Origin: an uncultured Nioella sp.
Lineage (GTDB): Bacteria > Pseudomonadota > Alphaproteobacteria > Rhodobacterales > Rhodobacteraceae
Length of the DNA stretch: 64,000 bases
Direction: 5' to 3'
Assembly: GCA_947498125.1 (NCBI GenBank)
Contig: CANMJH010000002.1
Coordinates: 1 to 64,000 of the forward strand
Of the stretch, positions 50,182-59,474 are shown in pieces; positions within the stretch are counted from its first letter, which is position 1; the number at the start of each line of letters is the position of its first letter. The position numbers were made by a program, and so were the translations under genes. Below the pieces are notes generated by a model. It ran no database searches. It had not been told where the DNA came from and saw nothing but the letters and a program-made list of their open reading frames with translations.

Positions 50182-51474
50182 ATGACCATTTCCTCTTCGC
50201 TTAACGCCGGCGTCGCCGGACTAAATGTGAATGCGAGCCGTCTGGCAACCATTTCCGACAACATCGCGAATTCCGGCACGTATGGCTACAAACGATCCGT
50301 CGCAAATTTTCAATCCATGGTGATCACGCAAGGCGAAGGCAGCTATTCGGCTGGCGGTGTACGCGTCACCACGGGTCGCATGATTGATCAGCGCGGAACC
50401 CTGATTACGACGGACAATCCAACCGATCTGGCAATCGCAGGCCGCGGCATGTTGCCAGTAACCCAAGGCAGCGCTGATAGCGACAACGCGACGGTTATGC
50501 TGGCCAGCACGGGCTCTTTCAGGGCGGATGCAGATGGTGTTTTGACGTCAGAAACCGGCCTTGTCCTTATGGGGTGGCCCGCAGATGCAAGCGGCAACAT
50601 CCCAACCTTTCCCCGCGATACAACCGACGCGTTAGAACCGGTAAGGGTACACACAAACAGATTTGCGGCAGATCCCACAACCATGATGGAATTGACGGTG
50701 AACCTTCCTGCAACTGATACGGCCGCAGGGGCAAGCGGCGACGCTCGCACCCTTTCGACTGAGTATTTTGACAACATGGGAACATCGCAAGTTCTAACGA
50801 TGGATTTCACACCAACCGTTCCCGGCACCGGATCTTCTCATGAATGGACAATGGTGATCACGGATTCGGCCTCGGGCGGCGCGACGGTTGGTGAATATAC
50901 GCTGACCTTTGATGATACATCTGGAAACGGTGGCAACCTTCTATCGGTCGCAACAACAACTGGCGGCACTTACAATGCAGCGACTGGCACGGTGACTGTA
51001 ACTGTCGACGGCGGCCCGCTTGAGATCTCTCTTGGTGCCATCGGCGACTCGTCTGGTCTTACGCAGCTTTCGGATACTTTTGCTAACGCACCTGTGGTGA
51101 AAGACGGATCGCCGGTGGGCAATCTGACATCGGTCGAGGTTGATGCCGAAGGCTATGTTCATGCGATTTACGACAGCGGATTTACGCGCGTTGTCTATCA
51201 GGTGCCGGTTGTGGACGTGCCCAATCTGAACGGGCTGATCCCAATGGACAACCAAGCCTATCAAATTTCACCTGATAGCGGTCCGTTCTTCCTGTGGGAC
51301 GCTGGCGAAGGACCAACGGGTGAGGTGGTTGGGTTTGCCCGGGAAGAATCCACAACAGATGTGGCGGGCGAACTCACGCAACTGATCCAAACTCAGCGCG
51401 CCTATTCATCAAATGCCAAGGTCATTCAAACCGTCGATGAGATGCTGCAGGAAACCACCAACATCAAACGCTAA
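50182..51474 (+). CDS. flgE: Flagellar hook protein FlgE
   Basis: A 430-residue axial protein that polymerises into the hook. The N-terminal helix SLNAGVAGLNVNASRLATIS and the D0 motif DNIANSGTYGYKRS, and the C-terminal ELTQLIQTQRAYSSNAKVIQ with TVDEMLQETTNIKR, are the conserved rod/hook ends. The centre is variable. ATG 50182 (MTISSSLNAG) is chosen over an earlier frame start. It heads flgE-flgK-flgL-flgI. Confidence 0.93.
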   Translation: MTISSSLNAGVAGLNVNASRLATISDNIANSGTYGYKRSVANFQSMVITQGEGSYSAGGVRVTTGRMIDQRGTLITTDNPTDLAIAGRGMLPVTQGSADSDNATVMLASTGSFRADADGVLTSETGLVLMGWPADASGNIPTFPRDTTDALEPVRVHTNRFAADPTTMMELTVNLPATDTAAGASGDARTLSTEYFDNMGTSQVLTMDFTPTVPGTGSSHEWTMVITDSASGGATVGEYTLTFDDTSGNGGNLLSVATTTGGTYNAATGTVTVTVDGGPLEISLGAIGDSSGLTQLSDTFANAPVVKDGSPVGNLTSVEVDAEGYVHAIYDSGFTRVVYQVPVVDVPNLNGLIPMDNQAYQISPDSGPFFLWDAGEGPTGEVVGFAREESTTDVAGELTQLIQTQRAYSSNAKVIQTVDEMLQETTNIKR

Positions 51475-51496
51475 TCGCACCGGTAGGGGGTAATCT

Positions 51497-52951
51497 ATGA
51501 CGCTCACTGGCGCGCTTTCAGCCGCTCTTTCAGGGCTTACGGCAAATAGCAGGGCGGCCTCGGTCGTTTCTGCAAATATCGCCAATGCCAGCACCGAAGG
51601 TTATGGCGTCCGCAGCATCAATACGTCGGCAATCACCCATGGTGCGGGCTATGGCGTCCGGGTTGATGGCGTTGACAGATATGTTGACCCGGTGCTGCTG
51701 GGTGAACGTCGGGAAGCAGAGGCAAGCTATGGCGATAGTGGCACCCGCACGACCTATTTAGCGCGGGTCGAAGACCTGATCGGCCTTCCTGAAAATGCCG
51801 GAAGCCTTGGCAGCACGATGAGCGATTTTGAGGCGCAACTCATTTCTGCGGTCAGTCGCCCCGACAGTCAGGCCCGGCTCGAGGGGGTGTATCTAAGTGC
51901 AAGCCGGCTGGCCGATAAGGTCAACGACGTTTCTGACGGCATCCAATCGATGCGCCTTGAGGCTGATAAAGAAATTGGCACTCAAATAGAAAATTTAAAT
52001 CGAACTATCGCAGAGATTCACGATCTGAACGTCACTATTCGAACTTCCGTCAGCCGGGGCGACGAAGCCTTAGGTTTGATCGACAAGCAACAAAGCTTGA
52101 TCGATGACATCTCGGCCCTTGTTCCAATACGCGAAGTTCGCAGCGATTCCGGCACCGTAAATCTCTACACCGCCACCGGATTATCTTTGCTGGACGGGTT
52201 GCCGGCAGAGTTCGGGTTCACAACCTCTGCGGCAATCACGCCGAATATGACATATGAAGACGGCGATCTTTCGGGCCTCACAGTTAACGGGCGTACTGTA
52301 ACCATTGATGGATCCCAAAGCGTGATTGCCGGCGGAACGCTCGCCGGTCTCTTTGCTGTGCGTGACCAGATATTGGTAACAGCACAAAGCCAAATTGATG
52401 GCGTGGCGTTGGACCTGACCGCGCGGCTTGATGATACGGCGCTCGACACATCACATACAGCAACTCAGCCGGGGTTGTTCACCGATGCCGGGGCGCTCTC
52501 TTCGGCAAGTTACGAAACTGGGCTGGCATCGCGCCTTAGGATCAACGCAGCCGTTGACCCAGAACAAGGCGGAGAAACATGGCGGCTGCGCGACGGTGTT
52601 GGCGCCGCGGTGGAAGGCAACCCGGGCGACCCCAGCCTCTTGCAAGGCATCCTTACAGCGATTCAGGACGAGCGCATTTCTGTGTCCTCGGCCTATTCAG
52701 CAACCAGTCGCAGTATGTCCGAGCTGTCTTCCGATTTTCTGTCTCTCACGGCCATCGACCGACAATTTGCCGATACAGATTTTGCGCAGGCCTCTGGGCA
52801 ATACCAAGCCCTACGCGAGGCTGAACTCCGCGGCGGTGTCGACACCGACCAGCAGATGCAAAACCTTTTGGAAATCGAAAACGCCTATGCCGCCAACGCC
52901 CGCGTCATCTCAGCCATTGAAGAGATGATGGATCAGATCATGAGGTTCTAA
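51497..52951 (+). CDS. flgK: Flagellar hook-associated protein 1 (FlgK)
   Basis: A 484-residue protein joining hook and filament. The N-terminus GALSAALSGLTANSRAASVV with SANIANASTEGY and the C-terminus LLEIENAYAANARVISAIEE are the FlgK D0/D1 helices. It starts 22 bp after flgE, with GGGGG before the ATG, and ends two bases before flgL. Assignment is supported by length, terminal motifs and gene order. Confidence 0.92.
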   Translation: MTLTGALSAALSGLTANSRAASVVSANIANASTEGYGVRSINTSAITHGAGYGVRVDGVDRYVDPVLLGERREAEASYGDSGTRTTYLARVEDLIGLPENAGSLGSTMSDFEAQLISAVSRPDSQARLEGVYLSASRLADKVNDVSDGIQSMRLEADKEIGTQIENLNRTIAEIHDLNVTIRTSVSRGDEALGLIDKQQSLIDDISALVPIREVRSDSGTVNLYTATGLSLLDGLPAEFGFTTSAAITPNMTYEDGDLSGLTVNGRTVTIDGSQSVIAGGTLAGLFAVRDQILVTAQSQIDGVALDLTARLDDTALDTSHTATQPGLFTDAGALSSASYETGLASRLRINAAVDPEQGGETWRLRDGVGAAVEGNPGDPSLLQGILTAIQDERISVSSAYSATSRSMSELSSDFLSLTAIDRQFADTDFAQASGQYQALREAELRGGVDTDQQMQNLLEIENAYAANARVISAIEEMMDQIMRF

Positions 52952-52953
52952 CC

Positions 52954-53964
52954 ATGGCGCTTAGTTCAATTGGGGATATGGCCCGCAGCTTTCACATGCG
53001 GCTTAACACGTCTGATGCCAAATCAGATTTAGCACGCCTCGCCGATGAGCTGGCCAGCGGCCAGCATTCCGACCTTGGCACGCATCTAAACGGTGATTTC
53101 ACGGCACTTTCAGAGATCGAACGCGGCCTCAAGCTCTTGGACGCATATGATTCTTCTGCGAATGAAGCCGCTCTACTGACCACAACGGCTCAGGCTGCGC
53201 TTGAGGCATTGCAAGGCAACCTTGATGAACTTGCTCCAGCTCTCTTGGCTGTGGTGGGTGCGGGCAGCCTCACTCAAATGGAAATTGTCGCCGATAGCGC
53301 CTCGGACCGGCTTGTTTCCATAATAACGTCACTCAATCAGGACGCCGCGGGTCGGTCGGTTTTCTCAGGCGACGCCACCGACACAAAACCGCTTATCAGT
53401 GCCGCAGAAATAATGGTCGAACTTGAAACAGTCGCGGCCGGTGCGTCGGACGCCACCGATCTGATCTCGGAACTCGAATCGTGGTTTATGACCAGCGGAG
53501 GTGGCTTTGAAACCACGGCATTCCAAGGCAACACCGGCAATCCACCCGGATTCCTTCTGGGCGAAGGTGAAATGACATCAAATCCCCTGACCGCCCTTGA
53601 TGACGGCATCCGCATGTCTCTGATGGGCATGGCATTGGCCAGCCTCATCTCAGAAGGACACGGGCCTAGCGCGGATACTGAGAAAGAACGCCTTCTCGAA
53701 CAAGCCGCGCTCTGGATGATTGATGGCAATGGCGGCGTAACATCTTTGCGCGCCGATTTGGGCCATGCGGAATCGAGGATAGATGAGGCAAAGGCGCGCA
53801 ATGACGGTGCCCGCGCAATTTATCAGCTTGAATATAACCAGCTGACAACCGCCGATCCTTATGAGGTCGCGACCGAGTTGCAAGATGCGCAAACCCGACT
53901 TGAAAACCTCTATCTTCTTACCAGCCGCCTATCGCAGCTTTCCCTTACGGAGTATCTGAGATGA
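52954..53964 (+). CDS. flgL: Flagellar hook-associated protein 3 (FlgL), flagellin-like
   Basis: A 336-residue flagellin-family junction protein. Conserved helices are at the N-terminus (GDMARSFHMRLNTSDAKSDL, LADELASGQ) and C-terminus (ATELQDAQTRLENLYLLTSR). It differs from flagellin by its position right after flgK and by the reduced central part. Its stop overlaps the flgI start (ATGA). Confidence 0.88.
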   Translation: MALSSIGDMARSFHMRLNTSDAKSDLARLADELASGQHSDLGTHLNGDFTALSEIERGLKLLDAYDSSANEAALLTTTAQAALEALQGNLDELAPALLAVVGAGSLTQMEIVADSASDRLVSIITSLNQDAAGRSVFSGDATDTKPLISAAEIMVELETVAAGASDATDLISELESWFMTSGGGFETTAFQGNTGNPPGFLLGEGEMTSNPLTALDDGIRMSLMGMALASLISEGHGPSADTEKERLLEQAALWMIDGNGGVTSLRADLGHAESRIDEAKARNDGARAIYQLEYNQLTTADPYEVATELQDAQTRLENLYLLTSRLSQLSLTEYLR

Positions 53965-55064
53965 AACGTTTCTTACTTGGCGTGTTGATCCTCTTTGTCA
54001 GTATCAATGCCGCGCTTGCAACGCCTGTACGCATCAAAGATCTCGTCGAGTTTGACGGCGTCCGGGGGAATGATCTGATCGGGTATGGCCTTGTTGTCGG
54101 GCTAAACGGAACGGGGGACGGCCTTAGAAACTCGCCCTTCACCGAAGAAATCATGGCCAATATATTGGAGCGACTTGGCGTTAACGTTAACGGCGAGCAG
54201 TTTCGCCCGCAAAATGTGGCTGCCGTTATCGTGACGGCCACCCTACCGCCCTTCGCGCGTTCAGGATCCCAAATTGACATCAATGTCTCGGCGATTGGTG
54301 ACGCCGATAGCCTGATGGGCGGCACGTTGGTGATGACGCCCTTAACGGCAGCAGATGGAGAGATTTATGCAGTCGCACAAGGGACGATCATCGCCGGCGG
54401 CGCCTCGGTTGAAGGGGATGCCGCCAGTGTCGTTGAGGGCGTTCCGACGGCCGGGACCATACCATCTGGCGCGCGCGTTGAACGCGAGGTCGAGTTTGAA
54501 CTGTCCAGTTTGTCTGTCATGCGGTTAGCCTTAAGAAGCCCGGACTTCACGACGGCCGGGCGTATCGAAACCGCAATCAATTCGGCATATGGACGAAACG
54601 TGGCCTTGATGCTCGATTCCGGAACGGTCGCGCTCGACCTTAATGCAACCCAAGAGGTATCACCGGCCCATGCCGTGTTTCGGATTGAAAACATTCTCGT
54701 AGAACCCGAAAGCCGCGCGCGTGTCGTTGTTGATCAAAGGTCTGGCACAATTGTGATGGGCGAGGATGTGCGCATTTCTAGGGTCGCCGTTGCGCAAGGC
54801 AATCTGACATTGCGGATAGAAGAAACACCAATTGCCGTGCAACCTAATCCCTTTGCAGAAGGCGAAACTGTCATTGTCCCTCGCACGGATGCGCGCATCG
54901 AAGAAGACCCCGGAAATGGACTTGCCGAAATTGCTGGCGGCACGTCGCTGTCGCAAGTGATTTCGGGGCTAAATGCGCTCGGTGTGTCTCCGGCGGACAT
55001 GATTGATATCCTAAATGCGATCAACGCCTCCGGCGCTTTGCACGCGGAGCTGATCGTGCGTTGA
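53961..55064 (+). CDS. flgI: Flagellar P-ring protein FlgI
   Basis: A 367-residue periplasmic ring protein. A Sec signal peptide (1-20, ending AALA) is followed by RIKDLVEFDGVRGNDLIGYG, LVVGLNGTGDGLRNSPFTEE and QNVAAVIVTATLPPFARSG, all characteristic of FlgI, and SGTIVMGEDVRISRVAVAQG later. It is the last gene of the rightward hook operon and converges with the FliG-like gene; the 26-bp gap shows no clear terminator. Confidence 0.95.
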   Translation: MKRFLLGVLILFVSINAALATPVRIKDLVEFDGVRGNDLIGYGLVVGLNGTGDGLRNSPFTEEIMANILERLGVNVNGEQFRPQNVAAVIVTATLPPFARSGSQIDINVSAIGDADSLMGGTLVMTPLTAADGEIYAVAQGTIIAGGASVEGDAASVVEGVPTAGTIPSGARVEREVEFELSSLSVMRLALRSPDFTTAGRIETAINSAYGRNVALMLDSGTVALDLNATQEVSPAHAVFRIENILVEPESRARVVVDQRSGTIVMGEDVRISRVAVAQGNLTLRIEETPIAVQPNPFAEGETVIVPRTDARIEEDPGNGLAEIAGGTSLSQVISGLNALGVSPADMIDILNAINASGALHAELIVR

Positions 55065-55090
55065 GCGCTTTGGCCGCGTCGATTGAATTC

Positions 55091-55567
55091 CTATGATTTG
55101 AGGAACCGCATCGTTGCGCGCGCTGCGTTCCCGTCCAGCGCCAAAAGGACTCTCTTTTGCACATCGCGAGGCTGGCTTTTTAGAATATAGGCAATGACGG
55201 CAGGATGTTCTTCGCCAAGATTTCGTTCGTCAAGATTGTCTGCAATCTTCGATGCAAGATTGGCGGGTGGTGCCTTTTTGACAGTGGGTTCCGGTTTTTC
55301 GACGACCGGAGCCACTTCCTTGTCATCTGCCAAGAACCCAAGGTCTCGAAATTTTTCCAGCAGGCCATTTCTGTCTTCACGGGACGCCTCTCCCGAAGAC
55401 ACACCTTTTACGGCAGAACGCAGCGCAAAGGTCAATTTTGGATCAAGCCCGGCTTTTGCCAGTCGCTCAACGCCGTTCGGACCAAATAGGTCAAGCAAGA
55501 CTTTGGCCTTGTCCGAGAATTTTTCGCCCGCTACCGCTTGGCGTTCTGCGGATGTATTTGATGGCAT
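55091..55567 (-). CDS. Small protein with a FliG-like C-terminus, in the fliF operon
   Basis: A 158-residue soluble protein, not a standard named flagellar protein. Residues about 15-75 are helical (AKVLLDLFGPNGVERLAKAG), 80-100 are Lys/Pro-rich, and the last 40 residues (GEEHPAVIAYILKSQPRD, VQKRVLLALDG) resemble the EHPQxxAxIL armadillo motif of FliG. It is much shorter than FliG (about 330). AGGAGG precedes its ATG, 9 bp after fliP. It may be a reduced FliG-like switch or assembly protein, and a true fliG may lie elsewhere. Confidence 0.7.
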   Translation of the reverse strand: MPSNTSAERQAVAGEKFSDKAKVLLDLFGPNGVERLAKAGLDPKLTFALRSAVKGVSSGEASREDRNGLLEKFRDLGFLADDKEVAPVVEKPEPTVKKAPPANLASKIADNLDERNLGEEHPAVIAYILKSQPRDVQKRVLLALDGNAARATMRFLKS

Positions 55568-55576
55568 AGCTGCCTC

Positions 55577-56302
55577 CTAAAAATAGCTGCGGACAAGGGC
55601 GCCGGTCACCAGGGCCCAACCATCTGCAATGACAAAAAAAGCAAGCTTGAATGGCAGCGACACAATCGCTGGCGGCACCATCATCATCCCCATCGACATA
55701 AGGACAGCCGCAACCACAAGATCTATGATCAGGAATGGCAAAAAGATCAGAAAGCCGATCTTAAATGCCCTCTCTACTTCGCTCAGCATGAAAGACGGGA
55801 TCAGGATTGACGGGTGCGGATCTTCCAAATCGGTTTCACCGCGCAAGCCCGACATTGTTTGCAAAGTCTCGGTGTCCACGCGCCCGAGCATGAAATCGTG
55901 AAATGGCGCATAGGCCCGCGAGATCGCCTCAACTGTATCGAAGCGCCCTTCCAAGAGCGGCTCGATACCCGTCTCATAGGCCGCGTCAAAAACGGGTGAC
56001 ATGACGAAGTAGGTAAGAAACATTGCCAAGCTGACGATTAGCATATTGGGCGGCGATTGCTGCAGGCCAATGGCTTGGCGCAAAATCGACAGGACGGTCA
56101 CCACAAAGGGAAAGCAAGTGATCATTATTGCCAATCCCGGTGCAAGACTGAGAACGGTGATCACGGCAATAATCTGCAAACTGCGTGCGGTCAGGGACTC
56201 TTGGTCGCCGAAATCGATATCGATCCCTTGTGCGCCGATTGGCGCAGAGAATGTGATCCAGATCGCGATGACCAGGAACGTAACCGCCCACCTTCTATCC
56301 AT
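55577..56302 (-). CDS. fliP: Flagellar type III export protein FliP
   Basis: A 241-residue core membrane protein of the export gate. A cleavable N-terminal signal-like helix (FLVIAIWITFSAPIGAQG) is followed by helices with LAPGLAIMITCFPFVVTVLS and RQAIGLQQSPPNMLIVSLAM, and the C-terminal MMVPPAIVSLPFKLAFFVIA. These are the conserved FliP blocks. Its start overlaps the fliN stop by 8 bases. Confidence 0.95.
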   Translation of the reverse strand: MDRRWAVTFLVIAIWITFSAPIGAQGIDIDFGDQESLTARSLQIIAVITVLSLAPGLAIMITCFPFVVTVLSILRQAIGLQQSPPNMLIVSLAMFLTYFVMSPVFDAAYETGIEPLLEGRFDTVEAISRAYAPFHDFMLGRVDTETLQTMSGLRGETDLEDPHPSILIPSFMLSEVERAFKIGFLIFLPFLIIDLVVAAVLMSMGMMMVPPAIVSLPFKLAFFVIADGWALVTGALVRSYF

Positions 56303-56564
56303 CGCTGGAATCGACCATTTCTAAAACACGAACACCAAGCTGCGAGGTGCCCGCATCTTCTGTTTGGACCAGTTCGCCGATAGCCACCAAACGCTCGCCA
56401 ATATAGAGCTCAACCGGATCTTCAATTCTTCGATCCAGTGGCAGAACATCATCTTTGGTCAAATCCAAAAGGGCGGAAATCGTTGGTCTTGCATGTCCGA
56501 CTGAAACCTTAATCTCAACTGGGACAGAGCGCAGCCGGCCAGAATTTGTCGATCCATCAGGCAT
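56295..56564 (-). CDS. fliN: Flagellar motor switch protein FliN
   Basis: An 89-residue SpoA-domain protein of the C ring. VPVEIKVSVGHARPTISALL, DVLPLDRRIEDPVELYIGER and GVRVLEMVD are the typical FliN elements. It is at the short end of the family. The frame is open to 56669, but the ATG at 56564 gives the normal start and overlaps the preceding gene by 8 bases. Confidence 0.92.
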   Translation of the reverse strand: MPDGSTNSGRLRSVPVEIKVSVGHARPTISALLDLTKDDVLPLDRRIEDPVELYIGERLVAIGELVQTEDAGTSQLGVRVLEMVDSSDG

Positions 56565-57162
56565 GTTGTTTCTCCATTTTGGAATTTGAAACCAGAGCGT
56601 AGTCGCGAATTGCAGTGGTCGTTTTCTCGACCAACTCTGACAGGTCGATTTCGCGTGCCTCATTGGCATAAGTCAGTGTTACGCGCCCATCAGGATAGGC
56701 AGGTTCCGCACGAATGCTTAATTCCAATTCAAGGTAGGTTTCTTTCAACCACTCCAGACGCTTAGCTGTTTCTTCACTCGTGATGAGTTGACATTCGCCC
56801 TCTCCAATGTCGAAGATGATCTTATCAAGCTCAGCCATCACAATGGGCAAAACAGCCTCGGCTGACAGTGCGGGAAGAAAGCCCGTCAAAATGGACCCAA
56901 ACAGCCCAGCTAAGCCAGAGATGACTTCGGCGCGGGCTTCTTGGTATGAAAAGGACAGATCGCCGAGGTTGCGTTCAAGATCGACTGCTATGCGTCGATC
57001 TGATTTCTCTTGCTCGGCAACCGCGTCGTCCCACCCTGTTTTATAGCCAAGCTCGTATCCAGCCAGCCGAATTGCCTCTGCATCTCCAGAGGCCACATTC
57101 GACCCGCTGGAGGATAGCGATCGGCTTCCGAAATCTTCTAAGGTTAATATGCGGGTCGTCAC
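56557..57162 (-). CDS. FliH-like flagellar export regulator
   Basis: A 201-residue protein between fliF and fliN. It contains EAIRLAGYELGYKTGWDDAV, a GxxxG-rich helical stretch as in FliH, then a coiled segment and a C-terminal domain with LSIRAEPAYPDGRVTLTY. FliH binds the export ATPase FliI. Similarity is weak; position and architecture carry the assignment. The start is GTG at 57162, which overlaps the fliF stop (GTGA) after GGAGAGG. Confidence 0.75.
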   Translation of the reverse strand: MTTRILTLEDFGSRSLSSSGSNVASGDAEAIRLAGYELGYKTGWDDAVAEQEKSDRRIAVDLERNLGDLSFSYQEARAEVISGLAGLFGSILTGFLPALSAEAVLPIVMAELDKIIFDIGEGECQLITSEETAKRLEWLKETYLELELSIRAEPAYPDGRVTLTYANEAREIDLSELVEKTTTAIRDYALVSNSKMEKQHA

Positions 57163-58817
57163 GTTACCTCTCCATCTTCTTCCATCCATGAACGAAGAAT
57201 TTCGACAGTTTCTTCCTCACGCTCTTCAATAAGTTTTCGCAGCCGCGCGACCGGATCGGCGTCTTGCGGCGCGTCATCGATAATCTCCGGGTGAGCCGCA
57301 TTGGCAATTTCAGGCCCATCGGCTTGCGACACGGGTGCAATCTGCGGCGGTCCGGCCTGGCTGGCAGGGGGGAGCATGGCGGGGCCGCTTTGGCCGGCCG
57401 CAGTCGGAGCCGCAATCGCAGCGTTTGGCGCAAGCGGCGGAAGGTCCGGTAGCGTCACATCGACATCTGATGCAACTCGAAGCGCTGGACGCACTATCCC
57501 AAAGGCAATTGCCAAGGTGATCACAACCAAGGCGACAAGTTGGAACAGACTCATGATGTCTAAATTGGCAAAGAGTGTACCACCATCTGCGGTTTCTGCC
57601 AGAGAGTTGACCAAGGGTTCAAACGCGAGCGATTGAATGGTCACGACATCCCCCCTCGCCTCATCAAAGCCAATTGTTGACCCCACTAGAGATTGAAGCG
57701 CTGCAAGTTCTTCTTGAGGGCGTGGTTGTCGCACGATCACCCCGTCAGCGCCCACGACTGGAACAGCATTCACAAGAACAGCGACGGTAATGCGCCGGAT
57801 GCTTCCTGGACCGCTTTCTGTTTCGCGTTGCGTTTCAGAAACGTCATAGGTGACCCGCTCGCGGGTCTCAGAGCTTTGAAGGGTCGAACTCCCCCCTTCT
57901 CCGGCTGCGCCATCTCCATCCGGAAGGTTCGATGCAACAGTTACAGCCGCTTCGCCGCTTTCGCGCGAGGTATTGGCCATCTCCTCTGACTCAGTTCCAA
58001 CAACAACGCGGCTATTGGGGTCGATTATCCGTTCGAACACCGTCTCATGGCTGTTAACCAGTTCGACACTAACCTCGACCACCGCATTGCCTGGCCCGAC
58101 GCGTGCGTTCAGCAGTCGTTCAACACTTCGGCGAAGCTCATCAGCCTGCCCGGCTGCGTCACCGGCGGGGTTTTGCAGATCATCGCCGGACAGAACCCGC
58201 CCGGAATCAGAATCAATAATCGTCACGTTTTCGGGCAATAATCCAGGCACAGCGGAAGAGACAAGATAACGTAAAGCTTGCGCATGCCCGCTGGAAATGC
58301 CGCCAGAAACAGGCCTGATGCTGACCGAGGCTGAAGGCTCCCGCTGCGGGCCGAACGGGTCAGTTCCACCCGCCGCAAGATGAACGCGCGCCGCCCGCAC
58401 CCGGGGACTGGCCGCAATCGTGCGCGCAAGCTCTCCTTCTTTTGCCCGCCAATAGGCGGCATCAAACATTTGCGACGTGGTCCCAAAGCCGGAAAGCGAA
58501 TCTAGTAGTTCGTACCCCGCAGCGCCAACAGCAGGCAGGCCTTCGCCAGCCAACGCCATCCGCAAAGCATCCCTTTCGACTTCTGGAACATGAATAGAAT
58601 CGCCCCGAATCTGGTAGTCGATTCCGCGAGAATCCAATGCTGTAACAACTTCGCCTGCGGCGGCTGGATCAAGCCCGGAATAGAGAAGCGCATAGGTTGG
58701 CGCGGCGGCCATTCTGGATAGAAAAATAAGGATCGTAGCAAGGGCTGCGAGGCCACCGATCAAGGTTGCACGGCGGCGTAAATCCATACCGTTCCACAAG
58801 TCAACTAATGGCTGCAC
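57159..58817 (-). CDS. fliF: Flagellar MS-ring protein FliF
   Basis: A 552-residue protein that builds the MS ring. The N-terminal membrane helix (LIGGLAALATILIFLSRMAA) is followed by ring-building motifs LLYSGLDPAAAGEVVTALDS and VRAARVHLAAGGTDPFGPQR, a second helix (SLFQLVALVVITLAIAFGIV) and a Pro-rich cytosolic tail for FliG. A TTG at 58865 is in frame, but GTG at 58817 stands nine bases after GGAGAAGGAG and yields the family start MQPLVDLWNGMDLRRR; it is chosen. Confidence 0.92.
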   Translation of the reverse strand: MQPLVDLWNGMDLRRRATLIGGLAALATILIFLSRMAAAPTYALLYSGLDPAAAGEVVTALDSRGIDYQIRGDSIHVPEVERDALRMALAGEGLPAVGAAGYELLDSLSGFGTTSQMFDAAYWRAKEGELARTIAASPRVRAARVHLAAGGTDPFGPQREPSASVSIRPVSGGISSGHAQALRYLVSSAVPGLLPENVTIIDSDSGRVLSGDDLQNPAGDAAGQADELRRSVERLLNARVGPGNAVVEVSVELVNSHETVFERIIDPNSRVVVGTESEEMANTSRESGEAAVTVASNLPDGDGAAGEGGSSTLQSSETRERVTYDVSETQRETESGPGSIRRITVAVLVNAVPVVGADGVIVRQPRPQEELAALQSLVGSTIGFDEARGDVVTIQSLAFEPLVNSLAETADGGTLFANLDIMSLFQLVALVVITLAIAFGIVRPALRVASDVDVTLPDLPPLAPNAAIAAPTAAGQSGPAMLPPASQAGPPQIAPVSQADGPEIANAAHPEIIDDAPQDADPVARLRKLIEEREEETVEILRSWMEEDGEVT

Positions 58818-58877
58818 GAGCGCATTCTCCTTCTCCTGCCTTTCTGGCGGGTTGGACTTGATCAAACCTCACGCCGC

Positions 58878-58892
58878 TTAAGATTTGGTTAG
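58878..58892. promoter_or_regulatory. CtrA-like site between fliF and fliL
   Basis: TTAA-GATTTGG-TTAG matches TTAA-N7-TTAA in all but one position. It lies 61 bp before the fliF start and 52 bp before the fliL start. It is placed to serve both divergent operons, and mirrors the site before flgE. Confidence 0.6.
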
Positions 58893-58943
58893 CTCTGATC
58901 TGCTTATGTTCTGGCTGTCAGCCAACGATAGGAGGTCCATGGA

Positions 58944-59474
58944 ATGGCCGAAGACGCCGCAAATGATGCAGACCAGCCAAAGAAAAAAGGCATTTTGTTT
59001 CCGTTGCTTATTGGACTTTTCCTAGCAGGCGCGGGCGGCGCTGGTGGTTTCTTCGCGGTCAACATGGGCTTGCTGTTTGGCGACGGCGAAACAGCGAGTG
59101 ATTCTCATGACGAATCCGAACATGCAGAGGGCGATCATGCAGAAGAAGATCACACGTCCCGACCTGATATTGTTGACGTTGCATTTGTCGAATTAGACCC
59201 GGTGGTCATCTCGCTTGGGTCCAATGAAAACGGGCGCCATTTACTCTTCTCGGCTGCCTTGGAGGTTGCCCCGGACGACGCTGAAGCTGTCGAACATCTG
59301 ATGCCGCGCGTTATGGACGTTTTGAACAGCTATCTCCGCGTCATCGACATGGATGAGCTTCATGATCCACGCACACTTGTACGCCTTCGTGCGCAGCTTT
59401 TGCGCCGGGTGCAGATTGTCACCGGTGACGCCTTAGTGCGTGACCTTCTTGTAACTGAATTTGTGGTGAACTGA
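58944..59474 (+). CDS. fliL: Flagellar basal-body-associated protein FliL
   Basis: A 176-residue single-pass inner-membrane protein that supports the stator. A Lys-rich cytosolic N-terminus is followed by one helix (GILFPLLIGLFLAGAGGAGG) and an acidic His/Glu/Asp linker. The periplasmic domain has DPVVISLG and ends LLRRVQIVTGDALVRDLLVT, VTEFVVN, the FliL signature. AGGAGG precedes its ATG by eight bases. Confidence 0.93.
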   Translation: MAEDAANDADQPKKKGILFPLLIGLFLAGAGGAGGFFAVNMGLLFGDGETASDSHDESEHAEGDHAEEDHTSRPDIVDVAFVELDPVVISLGSNENGRHLLFSAALEVAPDDAEAVEHLMPRVMDVLNSYLRVIDMDELHDPRTLVRLRAQLLRRVQIVTGDALVRDLLVTEFVVN

